DNA of 64,000 bases from Phoronis australis. Taxonomy: Eukaryota > Phoronida > Phoronidae. Positions 41,014-53,979 of this stretch are shown here, piece after piece. The stretch is from NCBI GenBank assembly GCA_002633005.1, contig NMRA01000006.1:1324442-1388441 (forward strand), in the 5' to 3' direction. A model generated the notes under the pieces. That model ran no database searches. It was not told the DNA's origin and saw only the letters and a program-made list of their open reading frames with translations. The stretch's first letter is position 1. Each line of letters opens with the position of its first letter. The position numbers were made by a program, and so were the translations under genes.

Positions 41014-42750
41014 CTACTCCGAAGGTTTATTACTCCGAAAATATCTAAAACTTTGGACTCGGGTGTAATTTTTACTCTTACCTGCAACAATAAACGACAC
41101 TTCGGTTATTAAATGCACTGAGTCAGTTGTACATGTTCCTATATACCGAAAACAACGCCCGGGAACTAAAGCATTTTGCTTGGATTTCATGAGCATGCGA
41201 CATTGCCTGCACGTTTTATCGAATACGGGAAATGAGTACGTACCTGCATTAAAAATAATAAATAAATTAGGAACATTAATGAATTATCAACCACGATACA
41301 CTCGTCAAATCCATGTCAAGATCGCATCATTTCACAGCAGGACTGAAAAGTTTAGGGACGCTGCACCTCAACCTCACCCACCGGAACCACGCATTCGGCC
41401 AGATCGAAGCTAATGTAGTTAGCAGGCTACCTTGTCCCTGCCAGTCTTCACAAAGTCGGAGTCCCACCCAGTCTTGTTAAACTTAAAACCACCGTTGGTC
41501 TTTGCAGCCCCTACCCGTGCCCCAGATGTTGTCCCTGCTTGAGAATGAGTCGTCAGTTACTCGGACTCAAGAATCACGATAAGCAGTGATCAGAACTGAG
41601 CTCATTTGTTAACAATGTAATGAACGTTTTAAGAACTATAATATCTTGCACACCCTTTAAATGGTTACTAAATGGACACAAATTCAGAACTTTATTCCTG
41701 TCAGTTCTGACTCATCAGCAGACAATCAGAGTAATGAATTGCCGGTGTTCTGGTTTCGGAATTTTGGACTTTCGAAGTAGTGAAGTTTCGAAGGTGGCGA
41801 ACCTTCGGAGTAATGAACGTTCGCAATAGTGGCATGTAACATTGGCAATCTTTTCCATCACGTTCGTTGCTCGTATGAAGTCTGCGTGGCTGTGCACTGT
41901 TGACATTGACAAGAGAAAACAATCTTCATTGAGCACACTTTTTGTTAGGTCTAGACCTCCTTTTCCCTAACGATGTCCACATGCTCTTCGGGGTTTTCTT
42001 AGTGCAAGAAAACACGGTAGTTATAGGCCTATGCCTGGTCTTTGAGCAACGACTGAGGACTGCCTATAGTGAATTTACCGTCAGCATGTACTGAATTAAA
42101 AGAACGGAAACGCACACACGTGTACACGCATGCACGCCAACCCACCAATCCGCAGTTAAAGTGGACACTGGATGAACAACATTTGACGATCACGTTCTAT
42201 TCGAAATTCGAAAATGCCCGCACTTTACCGTACCGTGCTAGCACTGAGTACACCAACGTAGCAGATAACAAACCTATTTTCTGCTGTTTTGTATCTTGGT
42301 AGATTTTAAGGCATTCACACCGAACTAATTTTTGGGAGCTTTCTCGCTGCTATATAGCTTAGCTACGCATAGACATTTACTTCTAGACTCCCTTGTCACC
42401 CTGTGGTGTGCCGCCACCACGCACTTTCAATGCCGATGAATGACATAAATCCTCCATGTGGGTCCCCATGTCAGCCCAATATATGGTAGAACCCAACAAG
42501 CTCAAGTTGCTGTCAAATCAGGATGGGCACAAATAAGAAAATTTACTGTATCAACAGATTGGCCAAATAAGAATAAGATACAGTGTTGCTACAGTGCGCA
42601 CGTGCACGATAGTTGGTCTATCATTTTCGTAAGTGCATGAATCAATCAGATCACCAACGGCGCAAAATTTTCGAAAACAGTTGATTCTTTGGGAGTTCTA
42701 TTACTGTTCTATTTATTTTCAAAACTTTATTAATTTATTTTCTGTTCAAC
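41014..42750. other. Intergenic; no gene seen
   Basis: Contains a diverged inverted pair of TTCGGAGTAATGAA / TTACTCCGAA type around 41000-41040 and 41750-41840. A block at 42450-42600 is shared with 48781-48865 (AGAACCCAACAAGCTCAAGT). No supported gene. Confidence 0.45.
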
Positions 42751-42827
42751 TCAATGAGGCCCTTGGCTGCCGCAAAAAATAAAAGAGCAAGAGCGTAGGG
42801 AAATATGGAGTTTATTAGTTAACCCCA

Positions 42828-43829
42828 CAGTGGCGGATCTAGGATATCACAAGGGGGGGGNNNNNNNNNNNNNNNNNNNNNNNNNNNNNNNNNNNNNNNN
42901 NNNNNNNNNNNNNNNNNNNNNNNNNNNNNNNNNNNNNNNNNNNNNNNNNNNNNNNNNNNNNNNNNNNNNNNNNNNNNNNNNNNNNNNNNNNNNNNNNNNN
43001 NNNNNNNNNNNNNNNNNNNNNNNNNNNNNNNNNNNNNNNNNNNNNNNNNNNNNNNNNNNNNNNNNNNNNNNNNNNNNNNNNNNNNNNNNNNNNNNNNNNN
43101 NNNNNNNNNNNNNNNNNNNNNNNNNNNNNNNNNNNNNNNNNNNNNNNNNNNNNNNNNNNNNNNNNNNNNNNNNNNNNNNNNNNNNNNNNNNNNNNNNNNN
43201 NNNNNNNNNNNNNNNNNNNNNNNNNNNNNNNNNNNNNNNNNNNNNNNNNNNNNNNNNNNNNNNNNNNNNNNNNNNNNNNNNNNNNNNNNNNNNNNNNNNN
43301 NNNNNNNNNNNNNNNNNNNNNNNNNNNNNNNNNNNNNNNNNNNNNNNNNNNNNNNNNNNNNNNNNNNNNNNNNNNNNNNNNNNNNNNNNNNNNNNNNNNN
43401 NNNNNNNNNNNNNNNNNNNNNNNNNNNNNNNNNNNNNNNNNNNNNNNNNNNNNNNNNNNNNNNNNNNNNNNNNNNNNNNNNNNNNNNNNNNNNNNNNNNN
43501 NNNNNNNNNNNNNNNNNNNNNNNNNNNNNNNNNNNNNNNNNNNNNNNNNNNNNNNNNNNNNNNNNNNNNNNNNNNNNNNNNNNNNNNNNNNNNNNNNNNN
43601 NNNNNNNNNNNNNNNNNNNNNNNNNNNNNNNNNNNNNNNNNNNNNNNNNNNNNNNNNNNNNNNNNNNNNNNNNNNNNNNNNNNNNNNNNNNNNNNNNNNN
43701 NNNNNNNNNNNNNNNNNNNNNNNNNNNNNNNNNNNNNNNNNNNNNNNNNNNNNNNNNNNNNNNNNNNNNNNNNNNNNNNNGGGGGGGGGGGGGGGCCCGG
43801 GCCCCCTGGGCCCCCCCTAAATCCGCCTA
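42828..43829 (+). mobile_element. Nested hAT-family element, mostly assembly gap
   Basis: Starts CAGTGGCGGATCTAGGATAT and ends CTAAATCCGCCTA. The flanks TAACCCCA (42820-42827) and TGACCCCA (43830-43837) differ at one of eight bases, fitting an 8-bp target duplication. Only about 80 real bases are known; the rest is N. Confidence 0.6.
42861..43780. other. Assembly gap of 920 N
   Basis: The gap is flanked by G runs on both sides (8 and 15 bases). Any reading frame crossing it is an artefact. Confidence 0.99.
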
Positions 43830-44407
43830 TGACCCCAGTAGGCTAATTAATATTATACGGCTTAAACAAGATTTAAATGTGTGCAATTTTAGTGTGTTTG
43901 GGTGGGGGCTCACATTCAATTGCAAGTGTCAAATTCGGAACACGGCGCAATCGTGACGGAACTATGGCTAAGTATAGGCTCTCCCGCGATATCACAGACG
44001 ACCGGCAGTGGCGCTGCACACTACGACTCCGTTTCCGTCGTCTTCTTCACTATGCAATGAAGAAAATTACTTCATTTTTTAAAGAAAAATGGAATCTGAG
44101 TAACGATGCAAAAACAGAATCTGCTGGTAAGATGTGAATTTTAATAGAAGCCTTAGTGAATCACTCAGAAACTCATAATCTTCTCTTTTTCAAACCTTAA
44201 CTTAAGACGATTTCCAGAGCATTCGCGTCATTAACACAAAAACGGATTTGGTCTTTTGGGCAGGTGAAGACTATTTTAAATACAACAAATTTGTTACGAA
44301 CTGATTGCACAAAATATAGAAAGTGTAATAAACATTACAAAAAGAATTAGGTTTTGCGCGCAAACGCTGTGGATCATAAACAAGTAAGTCTCTTAGAATC
44401 AAATTAC

Positions 44408-44485
44408 GAGTGAAAGCGTGGTGGTGCTGTAGTAAAGCACGCGCCCTCTATCCGCCAGGTCGTGAGTTCGAATTTGTGGTCATTG
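44408..44485 (+). repeat. tRNA-like SINE-type promoter sequence
   Basis: GTGGTGGTGCTGTAGTAAAGC (box A-like) followed by GGTCGTGAGTTCGAATTTG (box B-like) inside the hAT remnant. The same position in the relative at 31693-32375 has a decayed version. Not a complete tRNA. Confidence 0.4.
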
Positions 44486-45029
44486 CATTTTTTCAAGTTT
44501 GACACGTTCTCCGTGTTTTTTTTCTTGGATAATACTTCAGGAATCAAGAAAAATGCGCATCTACAATCGTGCTTTGCGCAAATGTTTACAGACAAAATGT
44601 TGGGCCCCCCTTGTGATATCCTAGATCCGCCACTGGCACAATACAACCAACGGCCCTTTTAAGGCCACTTAACACTTCCCAGAAGAACTGCTCACTTGAG
44701 AATTTTGAATTATAAACGCACAAAGGTTAGACCAGTGAAATCGTTGCAGAGGTGCATTTTTTAATCCGTACAGTTTTTTTCTAAAACAAAAATGTTATAT
44801 AAGTATCTTTTGCATTCACAGGTACTCCTTAGAATTTGTGCACAAATATGTTTTCATAGTTTTCTCAGTATGTGAACCATGAATCACAATCTGTCCGGTA
44901 ACTATGCTGCTATTGTGCAAGCAAACGATATATCGGCACCGAAGTTTAAATTTTGTAATTAATTACCGGTAGCATTGCCAAAAGTACTCATGATACCAAA
45001 AGTTCTACCATTGGAAGACTTTGAACAGC

Positions 45030-45215
45030 GTTTCAATGCCGAATTTATTTTTTTTTCGTTGTACTGGACTGCAAAGTAGATGAGAGAATTTCCCGTCAGA
45101 ATACACTAACCGGAAACTGCACCAGATAATTCAAGAGAGTGGCGGCGCCTCTTGGCTAGCACGGAAGAAAATGTCGGAGTTGCGAATCTGTTGTCTATAA
45201 TCTATGCTGTTACTA
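45030..45215. repeat. Dispersed repeat, pair with 48868-49050
   Basis: Shares GAGTGGCGGCGCCTCTTGGC, GTCGGAGTTGCGAATCTGTT and flanking text with the second copy. About 85-90 percent alike by eye. No coding. Confidence 0.6.
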
Positions 45216-46354
45216 AACGGCACAAGGTTTTTGCTGTGAAGATTTGCCATACAGTGAAACCTAGTGGACTTGTCTCACACAACTCGCGGATATTGTGCAC
45301 ATAAGGTTGGACGGTTACTTTAAAGCTCTACACACTGCAATTTCGGAGGTCAGATCCAAAATAAAATAAAATAAGCCGACTTTGCGTGGGAGAAATGGAC
45401 CCCAGAAATTATCCACTTTCACTGATCTTTATAAAAGCTATACGAAGTTTCAACGTCAAATGTGTTTTTTTTTTCGTTTACCATTGGTTGCATGTTATGT
45501 GAAGATTTTTTAGTTTTTGTGTAGTGTTCCTCGGCGAAAGTTCTTAAATTCATGTTTCCATTCTCGTTTTTTGGGAAAGGTGTTATAGATAGCCTGCGCT
45601 ATTGCGTGTATCTAAAAATAAACAAAACATCTATCTCCAGAATGAACTCTGGCTAATTTGGTAGGCCCCTTTCCCTGCTGTCACGACTAAAAACACGTCG
45701 CTTTTTCATGGCCTTTAGACCAATCTTCTACTCCACATTGTAATTCAACCATTACGGCTTGTATGCGGGGTGTTACGGTATTTTGCGCAATACGGCCAAT
45801 GGTTTACTTTTGGATACTTCTTATGTGAAGCACGTGCAACTAAACGCTCAACGGGCATCAGTTCAGTTATATAGTCTGACGGGTGAGCTAACGGGTCGTT
45901 TTATTTTCAACTGTTCCTGTCTGCCCTGGATATTTGGAATATTGCGTTGTGTTTTTGCTTGGTTGTCTCGACACTACAGTATTTTCACAAGTCGCATGAT
46001 ACAACTCGGCTGACAACATGTAAGTTTGTCTTAGGCGAATTGATGAACGCAGAGTTCATTTGCAAAGCGAATTATCTACTTAAAATTAAACTAGAACAAC
46101 GAACATCTATTCAAAATGTGTCGATGGTCATTTTAGTTGTTAACTGGCAGAAGACTGGACTGTCTGTTACCGTACACCGTTTTGTTACTTTACTGTGCAC
46201 GCAGACACTCAGTGCCACCATAGATGCCCCCGTACATGGACCGCCAACTTTCAATGGACGAAATCTTACGCACAAGCCCTTACGTCATTTTTCACTGGCG
46301 ACAGCTGGCTAAATTTTCTGGTGCAATTTCCGGCAAGTACGTTGTCTGCTCATC

Positions 46355-46555
46355 ATGGTCGACTGCTTTGTGGCCGGTTGTTCGGCCACACACGCGAAAT
46401 GCAAAGGCGTTAGCTTCCATACCATCCGAAGACCCCATAATCGGCTGTGGGAAGAAAAGCTTATTTCTTGTGTCAACGTGAATGGCAGTTGTTTCAGCAA
46501 TAAGACTTTATACATTTGTTCAAGGCACTTTGGTTTTGAAGATGAACGTTTTTAA
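46355..46555 (+). pseudogene. THAP-type zinc finger reading frame, orphan
   Basis: ATG at 46355 opens 66 residues with CFVAGCSATHAKCKGVSFHTI, a Trp (W), and CSRHF near the end, the C2CH spacing of a THAP domain. The frame stops right after HFGFEDERF with no obvious donor, so it lacks the C-terminal AVPTF region. It belongs to a third THAP subtype, unlike those at 30.5 and 39.1 kb. Probably a transposon fragment, though a host exon cannot be excluded. Confidence 0.55.
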
Positions 46556-47964
46556 GAGGCTCTGGTAGGCCTACTAGGCTACTTGATCCTGTCTTCACAA
46601 ATCCATTTTTGTTTTCTCCGTTTTGATGAAAACTATCTGGTAAACTTTTTGACGAAAATTGTCCGCTAAATTTCTTCCAAAGGTAGTGACTCGTAAACTC
46701 TTGTCCTTACGAAGAAGTTCAGTCATAGTCTAGTGAGCGAATTAACCAAATTACTCTTCGCTGGCCCTGATCAGACGGTTGGTCTCACTGAGCAGAATGC
46801 GCACATTTGGCCAGGATTTGGATCAGCGATTTCAACAAGTTCACATTCGTGTACAAATAAATAGAACGCTGGTAAAACCTTTAACATGAATAAAGATTAC
46901 ATTAATACTTCAGAAATAACTACCTGGACCAGTCAAAATCTATCTCGCAATTCGACAGCAAGTTACACACTCATTTCATGTCGAATATATATGCCGCACA
47001 AAATCTCTCGACTGCAGTCTATGAAAATGCAACCAACTTCTTTGAAAACATGGAACAGGAACACCGGAGGGGTGTGAAGGTTGTTTTTATTCTTCAATGT
47101 TAAATTTTTGTAAGCGGACATATGGTTTTTAAATTTCCGCCTTAACTCCTAACATTTCCAAACTTAAGCCTTTCAAACGAACGTTTATGACGAAAAAAAA
47201 TTCTTCAACCAGTTTTGTAAAGTAATATGCCACCTGTAGGGTACATAATGAGCCAATCCCACTCCTAATGTAACAAAAGGGTCCCGTGCATAAAGGATAC
47301 TAAGTATTGCCCTGCTGAAATATTACCGTATTCGCCCTAATAAGCGGCCAGGGCGCTTAGAAAAATCCGCTTCAGGAAGAGGGGCGCTTATTATAGCCCA
47401 AAAGTGGTTGAAACCCGTCTCCGAAACAGGTGAAATCGTAAGCTAGAATTCATCAAATTTACTCTCTGTGACGCATTTGTAACCTATGACAGAGTTTCTA
47501 CAAAACTGCAGTGCATTGCTGTCAAACGTTGTTAACTTACGAGCATTTTTCAGAAAATCCCACTGCCAAAAATTGCCGTGAATCAGGTTTCAAGCTCCTC
47601 AGCTTGGTTTAACTATATATTAATAAACCATAAAATGGTTCCAAGTGATCAGTGTAATGGGCCCACATGCGCTGCCTGCGCACGTCTGGTAAAACGTGTA
47701 TCATGCAGCTCCTGATTTTAACAAAGGTCTCGTTTTTTAATTTTGGTCCGGTATAAATAACGCCACAGACATGGAAATCCAACGAAACACTTCTACCTTT
47801 CAAACCTGACAATCCCTAGTCTCAGAAAATTTAAGCACCCGGCAAAAGATACTAATGATGAAATTACGGTGGTGATAATCACCCACTTTGTTTTTTTTTT
47901 ACTTCACATACACAATTTGAAATGGTTGATAAAATGAAGCCCATTCGAGTAAGCATCATGTGGG

Positions 47965-47973
47965 TCCCAATGG
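47965..47973. repeat. Left 9-bp target-site duplication
   Basis: GTCCCAATG, repeated exactly at 48772-48780. Confidence 0.8.
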
Positions 47974-48771
47974 CAGAATGGTGAATGTTGGCCAAATCCC
48001 CTTTTGTCCACTGACGTCACACGCATGCTGGCGCCCCCCAATGGAGGTTAGGAGACTGCACTGGTAGCCTGCCCTTGTAGAATCTGCAGTTCGTTTACAC
48101 AACTGGTAACTCGACTCAGGGTGATGACTGACATCATTTGTATCAAACAACGATACTCTATACCGATACATTTTCTTGTATGCCAGGCCACGGACAGTGC
48201 TGTTCTTGAATGGAATTATTTACGGATTTTTAGGCAAACCTTTCGCAAATGCGACTCGCCGACTTAGAATGAACAAAACGTACCATTTTGGTCGACATAA
48301 CTTTCAATATTTTAATATGAAAAACAAAATAACCGAATGCTCGGCCGCATTCAACTCACAGGCAGCAGACGTCTTATCACTGCCGTAAATCATGAGAAGC
48401 TCAAACGTAAGTTTTACACAACCTCTGCATACTTAAGTATCGTGTCCATTCGCAGTAGGCCCCAGTACCCGCGGACGCAGGACTCAGTTCATACACTCAT
48501 CTGAGCAAAATTATTTATCATGCCGCAACCTCAGAATTCACTATGTAACATACCACAAAAATATTCTTAATTCTTAGATTTTGAGGATTGACGAAAGTCA
48601 CGATACATAGAATTATCCGCAAATCTGTGACTTGTCTGATGCTACTTGGTCCGTATTGATAGACTAAATCAGTGGTTAACTCGGTTTTCGAGTTCTCATG
48701 GCCTCCACTGGGGGCGCCAGCATGCGTGTGACGTCAGTGGACAAAAGGGGATTTGGCCAACATTTACCATT
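47974..48771. mobile_element. MULE-like miniature element with ~75-bp terminal inverted repeats, copy A
   Basis: The left end GCAGAATGGTGAATGTTGGC and the right end GGCCAACATTTACCATT are inverted repeats that run about 75 bases inward through CTGACGTCAC and GCATGCTGGCGCCCCC. Perfect 9-bp duplications flank it. Long inverted repeats with a 9-bp duplication suggest the Mutator superfamily. The ~800-bp interior is non-coding and almost the same as 56599-57386. Confidence 0.75.
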
Positions 48772-48780
48772 GTCCCAATG
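48772..48780. repeat. Right 9-bp target-site duplication
   Basis: GTCCCAATG, identical to 47965-47973. Confidence 0.8.
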
Positions 48781-48867
48781 CCAACGCAATATATGATAGA
48801 ACCCAACAAGCTCAAGTTGCAATCAAATCAGGATGGGCATAAATAAGGAAATTTACTGTATCAATAA

Positions 48868-49050
48868 ATACCGAAATGCCGAAATAAATATTTTTTTCGG
48901 TGTACTGGACAGTAAAGTAGATGCAAATAATTCTCGTCAAAATACACTAATCGGAAAGTGCACCAGAAAATTTAGGAGAGTGGCGGCGCCTCTTGGCTAG
49001 CACGTAAGTAAATGTCGGAGTTGCGAATCTGTTGTCTATAATCTACGGTG
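48868..49050. repeat. Dispersed repeat, pair with 45030-45215
   Basis: See 45030-45215. The block just left of it (48781-48865) matches 42450-42600. Confidence 0.55.
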
Positions 49051-49449
49051 CCACGTGAAAAACGGGGCTTGGCTATATCTTCATGTTGAACATGCTGATC
49101 AAATTTTTACAAAAAACAACCCGAAAAAAGTCTAATTAGGTTGTTTCTAACGCGTACCAATGCATACAATTGTTTTCGGTGACTGCCGACGATAAACTTC
49201 CGATGCTGTGACTGAAAATTCGAAAGAAAAATCGAAGCGAGAATTTTCAGCAGTCTGACCGCCATTTTTCAGTCCGCTCTGGATGGTTACAACGCTACAG
49301 CCGTAGGCCTACAAAAGTCGTGTTTGAATTTTGTGACAAACTGCGACAAAAAGGTCGATGCATTGCTTTGAGATAGGCCCACTGTCACAAGGCATGCTGT
49401 ATTTTCACCACCCCAATAACAATGTCAAGAAAGTAAGGTAAAGCAATGT

Positions 49450-50815
49450 CAATTTGTTACTTAACGAGTTGTTTATTCACTACTGCGCCACAAGTTACTT
49501 TAACGTTTTTGGATCCCAATATCTTTCTCATCAAAATGCCAATATTGCCGGCTTCCTTGACTTTAAAGAAGAGCTTATCTGGATTTAATTTATTCTCACG
49601 TGCTTTGTTCAGGAAGCTGCTCATCCTCTGATCATGGGTCGCTTCGTCCTTGGCATGTACAGGATAGTGTATCGACTATTCCACAGACTTCGTCCAATTC
49701 CCCGGAGACAAAATCCACGCGTTCTTGAAACACGTTACCACTAGTACTGAGTCCAAAAGGGAGACGTTTCCAAGTGTACTTTCCTAAATTGTATTGAAAG
49801 TGCAAATCTTGCCCCCCTGCGAGTTCAAAGGGATCTGCCAGTATCCGCTTCTAGCGTCCAGTATGCTAAAAACTGAGATCCATTGATACAGGGAATCACG
49901 TCATCATGTACTGTTGGTTGCGGCAGATAGTACGGTTCAGATCACAGGGGTCCAGACAAATATGAAAAGCGCCATTGCTTTTCTCTGTGGTGACAACCGA
50001 GTTGACCCACGGGGTGTGCTCATTCTCAACTTTCTATGATTCTTCTCTCTTCAAGCTTGGCAAGCTCGGCCTTGTATTTAGCTTGAACATGAACGGGTGC
50101 TTGTTGTAGAGGATGCTGCACTAGACTGACACTTTTGTCAACCCTAATGTAGTGCTCTGGACCCGGAAAACACCCAATTCCGCTAAAGACATCACTTTAT
50201 TCCTTGAGAGGGTATACTCTGTAGTCCATGCCTAAGGATAATTTTGTTTTTAAGTGTTGGTCACCTTGAGGGAAAATGTCATCTTCAGCAGCCCTAGTTC
50301 CTGACTTGAAATATTGCCAATGATTACAGGGGCGTTACCGATTCCTGCGATTTCGGCATCAGTGGCAAGTAGTTGGGCACTATTGGCTGTACGTACACAA
50401 ATTTGAGTACTGCCCAAACTGGAGATCTCAGTACCAGCGTATATGTATGTAGAATAATAAGAATAAACTAGGTTTATTGGGAACACTGAAACTACGTCGA
50501 TCTGCAATCGTAAGATGGTCGTCCGTGTGTGCCCGTAATAACAAAGTCACTTATACTACAATGTAGGCCTTAAGTATAAAGTTTGGTTAAGGCGTGAACG
50601 TCTGGCTGTAACTGTAACCACACGTCCTTAGGTATAACATTAGCTTCTGCACCTGAATCTATCTTCGACACAAAACGGTGAGATGGGCCTTCGAACTCAG
50701 CTCTAGCTGGAGTGGGGACTTTCTCTGTGTTTGTGACAATATGCAAGACACGAGTTGGACGGGAGGTCACTTTTATGGGCCCCAAAAATGTAGTTGGCGG
50801 CTGCACAATGTTCAT
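49450..50815 (-). pseudogene. Ty3/gypsy-type retrotransposon pol remnant (protease and reverse transcriptase)
   Basis: On the minus strand from 50815 a retropepsin-like piece reads HRFVSKIDSGAEANVIPK with the D-S-G-A active-site motif. It is followed by a second open piece (50507-50250) and then, across several frame changes, reverse-transcriptase motifs: TPWVNSVVTTEK, LDARSGYWQIPL near 49850 and RLPFGLS near 49760. The order protease then RT fits Ty3/gypsy. No long terminal repeats, integrase or envelope were recognised. Many stops and frameshifts; inactive. Confidence 0.75.
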
Positions 50816-53530
50816 GTTCTCGGTGGGCGTATAAAGTAGATGTACTAGTTTCTTTCCAACATATGCTCTATCATTGTGTTTACCGACTACGGAAAATTAC
50901 TTTAGACACAATGCATCTTCCATTGTAACGGACAAGGTGAGTGTCGGATGAATTAATTTTCCCCGTTGGTCGTCAGCTTTTTATGTTTAAGTGCAATGAC
51001 GAGGTTACGAGAACTCCTTGGACGGTGTGAAATTTCGAGATCTATATGAACTTTACAAATATAGTTCCTAGCTGGATATTGACACCAGCTCTTTATACAC
51101 CTAAACAAGTAATAAACAGTTTCATCAGTATTTTATGATGAGATTACAGTTGAAATTTCTAATGATCCAGGAAATTTATCTTAAACGGCGGACGGAAGTC
51201 GATGTTGACTGATTCCTTCCTTTTTGTGACCCTGTGAATCATTGGTGCATCCGAAGGATTCTCGTGCAGTGGTGTTGTTTATAACATTCCTTGTGCTTCG
51301 TGCAAGAGTGTTTATGTTGATAAAACTGGTATAAATTTTTGTTATAGAATGACTAGCCATAGTAAGGACGTTGAGGGCATGAACAGATAGATCTTTCACC
51401 AGTTCGGACAGGAAAGCCTCTCTTAGTGAATTTGGCATGTTAGCTATCACCGATCTCGCAAGAAAAAACAATCATATGATTGACTGGGATAATGCAAAAT
51501 AATTGATAGTGAAAGTGACACTAGAAAAACAAGAATGAGGAATCCATGTAAATTAACACAGTATCCAAGAGACGATGGTGGATGCAAACTTTCCAGTGTT
51601 TATTACGTCATCTTGACCCCACTATTTCACAGGGTCACACCGAGGAAGGAAGCATTCAACGTCAACTTCCGAAAACTTCTGCCGGTTAAGATAAATAACC
51701 CGGATTATTTGAAGAAATTTCTACTGTAATATTTATGCAGCTAGCCTAGCTACCACGGGATAGACTTCTTGGAGTTATTAGCTAAAAAGCAATAAAATTC
51801 ATTGTGTTCCTGTGATTTCATTGCAAGTCGCCAATTTGCACCAGTTATACTGTCAGACATTTGATGTCGAGCCCATCCACAAAATAAATCGTTCGGGTAA
51901 CATACTTTTCTATTTTACACTTATGGGTTTCGGCCGCAACTGTTGACCTAGTGGGTTCAACTCCGCGTTTCTTTCAATTTTAATAATAATAATTTCTCGC
52001 CCTTTATTCATAGAGTTTCGAAGACCTGGAGTGAAATCTAAGGCAGTAGCAATCACAACCAGGGACACGATAGGCATGCTGACGTCATCGAGTGACTACA
52101 GTGGCAGTGTCGACTCAATCCCACACGCATGATTTCCACGAAACGTTGTACAGACATTGACTATCCTATCAAACAGGATATAAGCTACATAGTAAAGAGC
52201 AGCTTACACCGACTCTTGTCATGCCACTCAGACTGCCTAGAGCAACCCATCATCAAAAAAGTGATAGATCATGCAAAGGATTGAAAGCAGACTGGGTGAG
52301 GTAAATCCACAGGAATCAGTGCCACATGTGATGATAAGGGGAGCAGTGTCTGCGTACCAGTTTGATGGAAGTCTCAGGGCCATGATCAAGTTTTATTGCA
52401 GTTCCATCCGAATGAGATTCGCAGTCTACGATTTCGACTGGGAGGCAGAGGCTAGGGAAAAGAATTCTACTGAACAAGATATAACATGTTAATCATCCTT
52501 TTCATTTCGCCAATAAGCCTTCAAAGCGTTGCAGGAGTGCAGAGATCCAACTCTTGGAAGCAGTCATGTTGTCATTTCTGAATGCAGTCATCTCGCAGTC
52601 TTTTGTGAGGTCCTCCCACTGTAATGAGGGGTTGTGCATTACAACAACTTATGTTATCCCGCAAATTTCACAATTACTGAAGAACACAAGATGACCAAGG
52701 TTAATCTACGTTAGACGAGTATAAACTAGCGATTTCTGCTGTTAACGAGCAGTGAAAAGCACAGGCACATTGCAACAACGTTTGCAGGGGTTAGAGTATT
52801 CTTGGAGCACTACAGCCAAGACGGTGAGATCCATGAAAGACGCCGCGCACTACAGGAAGCGAATGTTTCTCAAGCGCAGGTACGCGATAACAGTCAGTAT
52901 TGGGCTACACTGCAGTTGGACAAAATGGGCAGACGTCCCAGTCAAGGAATTCAAGTGAAGAGATACGGAAGTGTGAGTCAAAAGCTTGGAAATGTTGGGT
53001 CCTCTCAATCAACGTCATTGATTTAAATGGCACCGAAAATGGGATTGAATACGACGAAAAAGGGGTTCTTGACAGTTGAGGTAGCGTGCTAAGCAGAGAA
53101 GGCTTGCGCAGAGATATTCCTGTTGTATCATTAGTATGTGTATGAATGAAGCTACCGCTAGGCAGATACTGATTCCATCTGTCTGTTAGGGAGCCTCTTG
53201 AGAAGTACTCTTAACCCCTAAAGACGATAATGACCCAGCTGATGAGAGCGTGGGAACCCATCGGGACCTGTGTTTAAAGGTAAAGGTATGTGCATGGCAT
53301 GTTACGTATTTTAAAGCAAAATTAAGTGTCAAAACTAGCCAATACTTCAGCTCAGAGCTGGTGCCAACCAAATCTAATCCTGTTAGGTACTTATGGCATC
53401 ACACACGGCCTTCCTTAGTTTTATTTCGGTTCTTTTCACCTCTTTGTTACCGATACAAGGATAAAACGTGTCCTCTGACTTCTAATCCTCATAGTGTTTG
53501 ACCTAATGACGTCATGTTATAGTTAGTAGT
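50816..53530. other. No supported gene
   Basis: May include gag-side debris of the retrotransposon (a minus-strand frame at 51181-51471) and two plus-strand frames at 52271-52492 and 52752-53026. None shows motifs or splice support that I recognise. Confidence 0.4.
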
Positions 53531-53534
53531 GACC

Positions 53535-53979
53535 TGTGCCCGGTTGCATGAAACAGTCCCTAATAAGGGGCATAACCAAGTTTCCAAACTAGTTAAGGGA
53601 AGTCCCTATGAGGATTTTGTTTAAAGACTGTTGCATGAAGTGGTCCTATACTCGATCCTTATTGGGGCTCCCTAAACCAGAAGTTCTCAAAACCGAACAA
53701 TCCCGGTGATCGCCGTGGCTAAGGTCGCGTAATATGGCGAAAATTATTATAAACGAGAGAATACCTGTCGCATTTACGTCCTCTGTCCCACCTTTTTAAT
53801 GGTTGTTCGAGTAGAGTGCACAGTCAATGTGCATTATCTGAGAGTTAGAGTTTTCTACTGCTGTTAAGAGAACAGACGATCGACTGCGGCCGCCCATGCT
53901 GATGTAAAGAAACAGTATGGCGGATAAGAGAAAAGCGCGGTTCAGTGACGCCGAAGTGAAGGCCATTATAGAGGGATAG
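53535..53979 (+). pseudogene. Harbinger-like 5' end with broken Myb/SANT-like gene
   Basis: GCCCGGTTGCATGAAACAGT resembles the ends at 19261 and 29840. ATG at 53917 gives MADKRKARFSDAEVKAIIEG and then a stop, after which the frame goes on as RKQR. A short basic start followed by F-(S/T)-D-x-E-V is the usual opening of the Myb-like DNA-binding protein of Harbinger elements. Premature stop after 20 codons. Confidence 0.55.

Larger units (their letters stand above)
42753..44635 (-). mobile_element. hAT element remnant containing a nested relative
   Basis: The right end GATATCCTAGATCCGCCACTG (to 44635) is the complement of the CAGTGGCGGATCTAGGAT end seen at 42828 and 62773. The left part GGCTGCCGCAAAAAATAAAA matches the fragment at 31693. 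A coding start MKKITSFFKEKWNL at 44057 resembles ZMYM-like hAT N-termini. The element is interrupted at 42828 by a younger member of the same family. Confidence 0.6.

Noticed and set aside
42830-43846. 338-residue reading frame
   Set aside because: It runs through 920 N bases and G-runs; there is no real sequence behind it.
45947-46312. 121-residue plus-strand frame before the THAP domain
   Set aside because: No similarity I recognise; three overlapping frames of similar length suggest chance.
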